Assembly (NCBI RefSeq): GCF_041381155.1
Contig: NC_091144.1
Location: forward strand, 14,517,544 to 14,581,543
Direction: 5' to 3'
Length of the DNA stretch: 64,000 nucleotides
DNA from: Argopecten irradians
Taxonomy: Eukaryota > Mollusca > Bivalvia > Pectinida > Pectinidae
In this document: positions 50,609-62,600 of the stretch, one piece after another
How the letters are laid out: each line of letters begins with the position of its first letter
How positions within the stretch are numbered: position 1 is the stretch's first letter
Translations under genes and position numbers: made by a program
The notes under the pieces: model-generated
Told to the model about the DNA's origin: nothing
The model's database searches: none
The model's input: only the letters and a program-made list of their open reading frames with translations

Positions 50609-53600
50609 ATGGAAGAAGTTCCGTGTCATGTTCATGGTAAGTTTCCTTTCATGTGCAAATAATTTTAGTACAGATTGACATTAAATAATCCAAAAACTAA
50701 CAGCTAACGCTACACTGAATACCTGTAATTATCTACCTAATGTTATTTCACTTTGATTTTGATATCTGATCATGATGATCAGATGATTAGCAACTGTTGT
50801 AGATGATGATGCATGTATTTTATTGTGAATGACTAACTAATGCACAGCCCCGCATATGGATGACTGTAACCGACATGAGAAATAAAAAAACAAGGAGGCA
50901 ATGTACGACGAGAGACTTTTGATCATTCACACACAGTTGCAAGGTAGCATTACCCAGATAACTGGGTAAGGGACATACGTATTTGAGTAACAGTCCTGTA
51001 TTTGAGGGATAGTTTTGTTACGCAAATGCAGGATTCGGTGAAATGAAAATGGATATGACGTTAGGTCTAGTTGTAAAATAACTGATTGAAGACTATATCA
51101 TTTTGTGTAATAGTATGAACTGTCAAATTCTGTCATCTCATTTTGTCATAAAGTGACAATTTACATATATGTAGGTGCTCTCCATAGCAGGGGTCGAAAT
51201 AACCGCAAGCCCGTCGGCCCAGGGCTATTAAATTAATTTATTGAAGGGCAGATTGGTTATTTTGTGAGCTGGTCCGTCGGGCTTGTTGATATTTTAACCT
51301 AAACACTGCCCTAACAAATTCAAAAATAAACCTTAACTAACTTAACCTATCATTAAGAGACGCTTCATTCATTTGTTCGCTCTCCACATAGGACTAAACA
51401 GAGCCAATTAAAATTTAGAAGGGCTAGTAGATGTTCTCATGGACAAGCCCTTTGGTCCAGCTAAAATAAATTCTTATTTCTACCCCTACCATAGTAATTA
51501 TAAGCAATAGAGGTGCATGATTTTGTTTTTGAATTTTACATACATCTATATAACGAAATTTGTTTTCATTTGAGTGATAATGTGGAAAGTTGTGTTACTG
51601 ATTTTGCCATGTAAAAATTATGATGCCCTTTTTTGATAAAAATGCTTAAAACAACTTTATCCATTTTCATTTCACAGCTAGAATCCTGTATATATTTGCT
51701 TAACAAAATTATCCCGCAAATACATGTAGGACAGCTGTTACAAACTCAAATGCAGGACTATATATATCCTGCATATACGTGACTGTCCCCAACCTGATTA
51801 CCGTATGTAATGTCTAAAAATGTTGATATTGTTTCTCAATATTAATTAAGCAGTCGAGTAGACAATATTAATTATTGGATTACCCAAATATGTGATGTAG
51901 AAACATGCATCTTGAAACTTTAACTTGTACAACAGGAGTTTTATATATATATAAAAATACCTGTATATACTATATAACAAATTTCATTATCAAAATGTTT
52001 GTAAAATTCAATATATAGTAGTGGTGTAACGTTAGGTCGACTTATCGATGTATTGCAATAGTTTTGCCCGCGATAGCAATAGGTCGATAGTATAATTTAA
52101 AGTCGATAACTATCGCGATATTAAATTTAACTATCGATTGTTTACAATAGTTTTTCCTCACAGCAAAAATTACACTTAAAACAAGAATTTCCACCGAATC
52201 TGCCGAAATGTCTGCGTAGTGTTTACACATAAAAGCGTCTTTTTGAGATTTTGATCGTGGGAAGCACTAAATACAAGAACAACACAATTCAAACACAATG
52301 AAAAAATATTGTTGCATTTTCACAAGCGTACAGATTATTTATTAGCATTTGAATATAAGCGTTTTGATATATTATTGATATTTAACTTATTCATAATATT
52401 TAATGCATTTTGACTATTTTTCGATCAAATTTCATGGTTCGTTTTTCAATGAATTTTCCATAAATTCTGTGATAAGTGCCCTTTCATATGTGAATGGACG
52501 ATTAATATACAGTGTAATAAAACTTTGGCGTCAATATCAAGTTCTGCTGACGATAAAAATGCAGGTAACATAAATATCTCTTGAAAAAGGCCACGGAAAA
52601 TTATACTTTGAATTATTATGAAATCTGCAAATTTAACTATCGTGATAGTATCGCAATAGTCTCTAGACTATCGTGATAATTACTATTGCAATAGTAATTT
52701 TACTATTGCAATACTATCGTGATAGCCTTTTTGGCCACAATAGTCACCTCTAATATATAGTATATACGGGTCTTTTTTTATATATTTATACTACATATTA
52801 TTGACAGAACATCATATTCCTGTGCTTGTACTGATTAAAAAAAGGGGGTCACAATTTTCAGATTAATGCCTTAATGTTCTTGTACAATCTGATGATGACA
52901 AAGTATCTGAAAATCATGACACCTTTTTTTTTTTTTTTGTAAAAATGTTTAAAACAATGTCAGACATATGCATGTTCGATTCACATATGATTCTACATTT
53001 GAGAAAGTCTTTTTTTTAACTTTCGAAAATAAATTTGCAAAATTTTTGAAAATTCGGTATACAGATTCTCAATAAAATTAATTTGCAAAGAAAACCTTTT
53101 TTTTTAATTTCTTTCATCCTGATAAAAAGCATCAGTGATGATTTTTTTGTCTCATTACTGTATATTCATAAATTACGTTTATATGTAAGTTTGTGCAATT
53201 CCTTTAAATTTGTGGCATGATAGTAAATTAAAAGGAATTGGCAAGGACTTGTCTCACATATAAATGCTTGATATTGGAGATTTATATAATCATTATGATG
53301 TATTTAATGTTTTGTATTCATGTCCAATTATTCAGATATTGTACATATAATTTTTCTGTTATTATTGTGTTTCTATCATGATTTTTTTTATATTTTGAAA
53401 ACCAATACAGGTCAACCATGCATGCTAAAGACTGGAACAAAAGCTGGAGCTACACAAGGAATGAGCTTTTACGTATGTAGTCGAACAGACTCATGTGGTT
53501 TTGCCGAGAAGACAAAGTAAGTGCCAGATAGCATCTATGATGTACATGTAGGCTCTTCTTTCTAATTTAATTGATACTTCATAGTTTGAGTTATGTTTTA

Positions 53601-56600
53601 AGATTTGTATATTCAATATGATATATGTTTTTATTACTTAAAGATAAAAGAATGGTTGCTTTCATTTCTAAATGTAGACAGTCTCATAGATATTTGATTA
53701 TTAGATACAATGTTAATGATCAACTGATCAACAATACCAGTACTAGTGAAGACATCAAGTTATACAGTGTATCAGTTGGCAGGTCTAGTTTGTATTGTTC
53801 ATGTTCTGCAAAGTTTGGTTTACAATTATTTCTGTATATTAAGTTAAAGATATACCTGGTAACACAAAGATATACCTGGTAACACAAAGATATACCTGGT
53901 AACACAAAGATATACCCGGTAACACAAAGATATACACAGTAACACAAAGATATACCTGGTAACACAAAGATATACCTGGTAACACAAAGATATACCCGGT
54001 AACACAAAGATATACCCGGTAACACAAAGATATACCTGGTAACACAAAGATATACCTGGTAACACAAAGATATACCTGGTAACACAAAGATATACCTGGT
54101 AACACAAAGATATACCTGGTAACACAAAGATATACCTGGTAACACAAAGATATACCCGGTAACACAAAGATATACCTGGTAACACAAAGATATACCTGGT
54201 AACACAAAGATATACCTGGTAACACAAAGATATACCCGGTAACACAAAGATATACCTGGTAACACAAAGATATACCCGGTAACACAAAGATATACCTGGT
54301 AACACAAAGATATACCTGGTAACACAAAGATATACCCGGTAACACAAAGATATACCTGGTAACACAAAGATATACCTGGTAACACAAAGATATACCCGGT
54401 AACACAAAGATATACCTGGTAACACAAAGATATACCTGGTAACACAAAGATATACCTGGTAACACAAAGATATACCCGGTAACACAAAGATATACCTGGT
54501 AACACAAAGATATAGATTATACCCGGTAACACAAAGATATACCTGGTAACACAAAGATATACCCGGTAACACAAAGATATACCTGGTAACACAAAGATAT
54601 ACCCGGTAACACAAAGATATACCCGGTAACACAAAGATATACCCGGTAACACAAAGATATACCGTAACACAAAGATATACCCGTAACACAAAGATATACC
54701 CGTAAAACAAAGATATACCCGGTAACACAAAGATATACCTGGTAACACAAAGATATACCCGGTAACACAAAGATATACCTGGTAACACAAAGATATACCT
54801 GGTAACACAAAGATATACCCGGTAACACAAAGATATACCCGGTAACACAAAGATATACCTGGTAACACAAAGATATACCCGGTAACACAAAGATATACCC
54901 GGTAACACAAAGATATACCTGGTAACACAAAGATATACCCGGTAACACAAAGATATACCTGGTAACACAAAGATATACCCGGTAACACAAAGATATACCC
55001 GGTAACACAAAGATATACCCGGTAACACAAAGATATACCCGTAACACAAAGATATACCCGGTAACACAAAGATATACCCGGTAACACAAAGATATACCCG
55101 GTAACACAAAGATATACCTGGTAACACAAAGATATACCCGGTAACACAAAGATATACCCGGTAACACAAAGATATACCCGGTAACACAAAGATATACCTG
55201 GTAACACAAAGATATACCCAGTAACACAAAGATATACCCTGTAAAACAAAGATATACCTGGTAACACAAAGATATACCCAGTAACACAAAGATATACCCT
55301 GTAACACAAAGATATACCTGGTAACACAAAGATATACCTGGTAACACAAAGATATACCCAGTAACACAAAGATATACCCTGTAAAACAAAGATATACCCA
55401 GTAACACAAAGATATACCCAGTAACACAAAGATATACCTGGTAACACAAAGATATACCCAGTAACACAAAGATATACCCTGTAAAACAAAGATATACCCT
55501 GTAAAACAAAGATATACCCAGTAACACAAAGATATACCCAGTAACACAAAGATATACCTGGTAACACAAAGATATACCTGGTAACACAAAGATATACCCA
55601 GTAACACAAAGATATACCCTGTAAAACAAAGATATACCTGGTAACACAAAGATATACCCAGTAACACAAAGATATACCCTGTAAAACAAAGATATACCTG
55701 GTAACACAAAGATATACCCTGTAAAACAAAGATATACCTGGTAACACAAAGATATACCTGGTAACACAAAGAATATACCCTGGTAACACAAAGATATACC
55801 CAGTAACACAAAGATATACCGTAACAAAGATATACCGGTAACACAAAGATATACCGGTAACACAAAGATATACCGTAACACAAAGATATACCCGTAAACA
55901 CAAAGATATACCTGGTAAAGATATACGTACACAAAGATATACCCTGTAAACAAAGTAAACACAAAGATATACCGGTAACACAAAGATATACCCGGTAACA
56001 CAAAGATATACCCGGTAACACAAAGATATACCCGGTAACACAAAGATATACCCGGTAACACAAAGATATACCTGGTAACACAAAGATATACCCGGTAACA
56101 CAAAGATATACCCGGTAACACAAAGATATACCTGGTAACACAAAGATATACCTGGTAACATTTCAGTCCGTACCTTCCCAAGATTGTCCCAAACCATCCA
56201 GGGAATACACTTGAACTCCAGTCATTATCCTATAGCAAGATGTCTAGTGAGCACAGGTAAGGTTACTAAGTCATACACTGAAACTCCAGTCGTTATCCTA
56301 TAGCAAGATGTCTAGTGAGCATAGGTAAGTTTACTTAGTCATACATTATTTACACTGGAGCTCCAGTCGTTATATCCTATAGCTTGATGTCTAGTGAGGA
56401 CAGGTAAGTTTACTTAATCATACATTAATTTATTTACACTGGAGCTCCAGTCGTTATCCTATAGCTTGATGTCTAGTGAGGACAGGTAAGTTTACTTAAT
56501 CATACATTAATTTATTTACACTGGAGCTCCAGTCGTTATCCTATAGCTTGATGTCTAGTGAGGACAGGTAAGTTTACTTAATCATACATTAATTTATTTA

Positions 56601-59600
56601 CACTGGAGCTCCGGGTCGTTATCCTATAGCTTGATGTCTAGTGAGGACAGGTAAGTTTACTTAATCATACATTAATTTATTTACACTGGAGCTCCAGTCG
56701 TTATCCTATAGCTTGATGTCTAGTGAGGACAGGTAAGTTTACTTAATCATACATTAATTTATTTACACTGGAGCTCCAGTCGTTATCCTATAGCTTGATG
56801 TCTAGTGAGGACAGGTAAGTTTACTTAATCATACATTAATTTATTTACACTGGAGCTCCAGTCGTTATCCTATAGCTTGATGTCTAGTGAGGACAGGTAA
56901 GTTTACTTAATCATACATTAATTTATTTACACTGGAGCTCCGGTCGTTATCCTATAGCTTGATGTCTAGTGAGGACAGGTAAGTTTACTTAATCATACAT
57001 TAATTTATTTACACTGGAGCTCCGGTCGTTATCCTATAGCTTGATGTCTAGTGAGGACAGGTAAGTTTACTTAATCATACATTAATTTATTTACACTGGA
57101 GCTCCGGTCGTTATCCTATAGCTTGATGTCTAGTGAGGACAGGTAAGTTTACTAAGTCATACATTATTTACACTGGAGCTCCAGTCTTTATCCTATAGCT
57201 TGATGTCTAGTGAGGACAGGTAAGTTTACTTAGTCATACATTATTTATACTGGAGCTCCAGTCGTTATATCCTATAGCTTGATGTCTAGTGAGCACAGGT
57301 AAGTTTACTTAGTCATACATTATTTACACTGGAGCTCCAGTCGTTATATCCTATAGCTTGATGTCTAGTGAGCACAGGTAAGTTTACTAAGTCAATTGTT
57401 TCCCTTTTCTCCCATATTGACATGGATATTAACTATCCTGTGGTTTCTATAGGGAAAAGAAATATGTGATTTTAACAATTCCAAATACAGTCTGTGACAC
57501 CAATCATTTAATGTTTTATAGAGAGATTAGATATTGATTATCAGTACTTGTAGAGTGAACATGTAATAAAAAAATGGTTGCATGCAAGTCACACATTTTA
57601 GTTTAATATGTAGCATATTTTCAGGAGATATTTCCGTTGTCGTGGACGACCAGAGACTCAGACTTGGTGTGGCTATTTTTCTTCAAAGGTAAATTTAGTG
57701 TCTGTGAATCGAAATATCATATTCTTTTTAATTGTCTTATATCATTATATAAAGTAAAAAATGAATAATGGATCTTAATTGATACATACAAAAAAGTTAC
57801 AATACATATATGATCATGTATTTGTGATTTTAACATGAAATCAATGAAGTCATGAAATGTGCACTTCCAGTTAGGAGAATTATTATTACCCTGTAATCAA
57901 TTTTATTTCTAGTTTAATGTTTTATGAACAATTTAATGTACATGCTACACTTACAATCATAGGTAATAATTCAGTTTTATTTATTTTGATTTTTAAAATA
58001 ATAATAACATTATTGCATTTCATATTGTCATTTTTTTTTCTTCAATCAGAACAATCCTTCAAAATTTCCAGAGAAAAGTCCACAAGGAAAACAAAATCAA
58101 AACCAAGAGAAGAATGAAAGAAAATCAAGTGACAATGGTTGCATAGCTACCTCAGACGAAATCACAAGCAAAATGGAAAACCTTGATCTCCATATTGGTC
58201 AGAAAGAACAGGAAGACAGAAACAAAGCAACCAACAAACTGAAACTAAAGAAAGACATCAAATCTTCTTCAGGACCATCTGGAGAAGTAAGCTTTGCAGC
58301 ATTATCTGAACAAAACAGACAAGAGAACCCCAAAAAACATTCGTCTATGAGGGACGACAGTGGTTATAGTGGTGAGAAGAAATCTACTTTGAACCACCTG
58401 AAGATGGGAGGACGCCGGGAGTCTGCTGCAGCCTGTATAGATCTCACTAGTGATAGTGACAGTGTGTCTGGTGACGACAGTGACAGCGGACACGAAGATG
58501 AAGGAGGCGCTGATTCAGATCTATTTACTGACCATAATGCAGGTGATAGTATTCCAAATGTACATTATAGAGCAATGTCATCACCAAACTCTAATAATAC
58601 TCCAAGTTCTCAACCAAACACAAGCATTGATAAACCACATGTCCGAAGTCCTCAGGATTCACACAGTGCTAATGTATCAGAAACTAAACAGAATTCTAAA
58701 GGTATTCCATCTAACCACAAAACAGCAGAAATAATAGCGCAAACAAATACCACGTCTCAGTCTGTTGGTGAGCGTCCATTACAGTTACAGAATAAACCTG
58801 CCAACCATGTACAGTCCCAAGACAATGTTACTCAACCTCCTAAGCTACCTGGGAATGTGACAGTTCCATTACAAACAAACCCAGTGATGCCATCTGTGCA
58901 GCCAAAGGTCAAAGTTCCTGAACCTATTGTCATACAGACATCTCAACATTCATCAGATTTTCAGACAGCCAATCAGTTAAGTCTGAAGCAAGATATTGAG
59001 ACAAGAGATGCCCTGTTGAAACAGCTACAAAAACAGAAGGTAATATTGATACACATTCAGTAAAAATGTTTAGAATATTTCTTTACAAAATGGGATGTCA
59101 AAAGAATTTTACTTTACTTGTAACAATGTAAAGCATGGATGCAAATGTGAATCTATTGCATCCAAATAAAATGGATAACACATACATGTAACATGCAAAT
59201 GCCAATCTGAAATTCAGATAGTCATACTGTTTGAGTGGGTTTATTATTAAAAATTAACTACCCTTGTACTTGTTTTTAGCAAACTGAAGACTTGTCAATT
59301 TGCTATTGATATATATGTGTATGCAACTGATAAATACATATGCATACATCACATAACAGATGACTTGTACATATGTTTGATATTTGTTAATTATGAAGTA
59401 CATGCATAGATTTTCTTCTTCCTTGTGACTAAGCTAAATATTCATTTGCTGTAAAATGGTTTGGTATTTATTTTTCAATATGTTCTTGAACACATGGCAT
59501 TAGTACTCTTTTCTTATAAGCTACCATACTTTGTTGTTTTTTATAGCAAATTATAGCGACAGTAAAAATGTCCAACCTCCCAGACCGCGGTAAAAAGCTG

Positions 59601-62600
59601 ATGGAGGAAGTACAAAAACTACAGAGTTCTATTTCATTTTACAACAAAAAAATCTCTGACCATGCCAGTAAGAAAATCACAGGTAAATGATACCGATAAT
59701 ATTGTCTAGATATATCAGTTTTTAGTTAAGCTGTCATTGTTACAAATGATATCATGTAGTGACGATTCTCATCTTCCAATATGATATTGATTTCTATTTT
59801 CTGAAATTGTTACAATGACTGAAATTGTACTCAAGACCTGCCTATGACCAAGTGACATTTTAATTCCAAATGCCAACCAATTATGTATTATTTCTTACAG
59901 TATACCAATTGTATATATTTTGTAAGGTTCCTGATCATGTAAACTCCTAAGATTTTTCCACAATTACCACGAATTATATATGAAATACTCAGCAAGAGTT
60001 TCCAAGTGACATACATTGTTATCATTCATAAGTCTATTATCTAATACACAAAACCACCTTTCTGCATTTCGTCTTTTTCTCAACAACACCATTGTTTCGA
60101 TATATATCGATACATCAGGGTAGTTTCCTTTTGATATATCCATACTTAAAATTCATATCAATGACAGCTCTCAATTTTAGATTACCGGTACCTCTCTTGT
60201 AAATATTCTCTTGGAAAATGCCAATGGGGATTGGAAAAAAAATTCACAGCATTTGGGAGGGTACAGGAACATAACTTTATTGCATAGGAATAATAATAAT
60301 TAAGAACAGTACAGTATTATCTATTATGGATCGAAGGAATATTGATACATGCATGTGAATGAAAATTACTTCATGAGTTAAAAATGTTTAATATTGTCAT
60401 ATGGGTGATTGATAAGAAAGTTATTGCTCTCAATGTCCATTCCAATTCACCCTAGTCTTAGAACTGTGTAAGTGTATTCTATAAATATATAGTTTTTGTT
60501 TCAGCTACAGGAAATCAACCACAAATCAAAGTGATAAAAATACCCTCACAACAAGGCAGTTCACAGAATACAACAGGGCAGCCCCTGCAACTTCCTCCAG
60601 GTAAAGATAGTTCTGATAAGCCTTAAAATTGTAGATACTACATAAGGATTTCATAGCTTTAACTTAGGACCATACCATTTGATAATGATGAAGTTATGCC
60701 TTATTACTTTTTCTAGATATAATTATAGTAGATGATATAATTGATGCCAAAATCCAACCACAATCTTAACTTAGGTTTTTGATAGCAAATTTTCAGTTGC
60801 CAAATATAAACTTAGGTTTTTGATAGCAAATTTTCAGTTGCCAAATATAAAGTTTCCGTTTTCATGGCCAAATCGAACAAACTTGTCTTTACAACTGTGA
60901 ATAGTTTACAATATTACTGTAACCTTCTGGTTTCTATTGACAGACTAGCCATACACACATGACACTATAAAGTTGGAGCAGTAAATCTATAAGATTATGG
61001 CTAAATCTTATTTCAATCATTGTTATATTTCATGTAGGTGTTAAGGTGATCAAACTGCCTTCCCAGGCGGCTGGCCACACCTCACACAACCCAGATGGAC
61101 TCCGTCAGACGAGTATCCTACCACACACTGCCCAACTACCTCCTCACATCCTTCAACAGCTGTATGCTGGTAACTATGTCACTACAGTGTTACTTCCCTT
61201 ACAAACATGGGCATAATACCATGTGAAATACAGTTACTCATCTTACAGTAATTTGTTGTTTGGGTTTGACTCATAGCTTACCTGACAAACTGCATTAGTT
61301 TTCACTGAGTACTTTGGATTCATTTCACAATAGGGCCTCATGTAGACTTCTATCAAAATCCGCCATATAGCAATCAATCGCACTATTTCACAATATAGTT
61401 TGTAATAAATGAGTTTATGTTTTTATTGTATCTGTTCTATAGTAAGTATAAAATATACATGTAGTTTCTACAAAATAAGTGTTGTAATCAATTCAGTCTG
61501 CTCTGTGTTGATGGGAATCATTGGATCAAAATGTCTTGCATTGCTTTTAAATTGTGTATTGGTGTTTCATGTAAAATGTAGTAAATGACATACTTTACCT
61601 CCTAGCCAACCCTCAGGCCATGCAGCTTTATGGGGGGAGGATGACGGCAGCACGTTTGCGGGAGGTCGGGAGTATTACAAAGGAGGCCATAGAGAAACTA
61701 CACAAGTAAGTCACCACCAAATTGCATGGTGTTTAGAGAAAAGAATGTAATACATGTTTATATCATAAACAGAGTCATCATCTTTCATTGTTTGCATACT
61801 TCTCAATCTGCAAAGTCACACCTTGTTAATGGAGCAAAGATATATTGTTAAATATGTATTGTAGGCATCTACCAATATATCTGAATACAACAAATAAAGT
61901 TACGTAGTGTTTATACACAGCTGATGATTTGGATAGGTTATGTGTTGATACATTGCTGAAGGCAAGGAAAGACAGATGAAAACGAAATTTCATCAAGACA
62001 TCTTGAGACTTTGGTGGTAGACTTAACCCAAGGCTTTTGTTTTCAGACAGCTGGAAACTTGTCCAGGGGAGGAGATCGAGTTGCCTGATCCCAAGGGACT
62101 TAATGTTCCACTGATGACTCACCAACGCCGGGCGCTGGCCTGGCTGACGTGGAGGGAGAAACAACAACCACAGGGCGGAATACTTGGTATAAAAAACCTG
62201 AATCACATTAATATGTACCTGCATGAACTTATTCTAATACATCCACTCAAACCCTGGACCTCATTAATATTAAATTTAGTAACCACTGGTATCAGTGTCT
62301 GGCCATTAATAGCCTATATAAATGAAGTGCCTACTAAACAAAACTTAAGTACTAAGTTCTGGATTAAGGAGGTTTAATAGTATTTTATCTCACATATCAG
62401 TCAAAGAGAGGCAACCTGAGTAAAATCTACATAAATCATAGAGGAAGTGATGTTAAAGGTAGGTTTTCGCCCAATGAAATATAAAGACTACGAAATTGAA
62501 ATTTATCCTATACATAGATATAATCTTCAGATCATTTTCAATGCATACAGCGAACAATATGGGTGGTCAGTTGCCTAGCTTGACCAGGAAAATACTCCTC

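Noticed and set aside
50780-50930. Possible second copy of the 49.5-49.75 kb foldback (gattagcaactgttgtag, acgacgagagacttttg)
   Set aside because: Only two short matches, with unrelated sequence between them. Not enough to claim a copy.
53720-56197. Minus-strand open frames of 222, 554, 765 and 825 codons made of repeated [16 protein letters not shown] sequence
   Set aside because: They are produced by the 20-bp satellite, whose unit has no stop codon in any minus-strand frame. Three overlapping frames are open at once, which no real gene would show, and the array lies in a TTF2 intron.
58302-58734. Minus-strand and alternate plus-strand frames over TTF2 exon 5
   Set aside because: Shadows of the long TTF2 exon 58050-59039, which is in frame with its neighbours on both sides.
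59370-59395. Sequence resembling miR-190 (atatgtttgatatt)
   Set aside because: The first seed bases differ and I could not see a matching hairpin arm nearby. Similarity in AT-rich DNA is likely chance.
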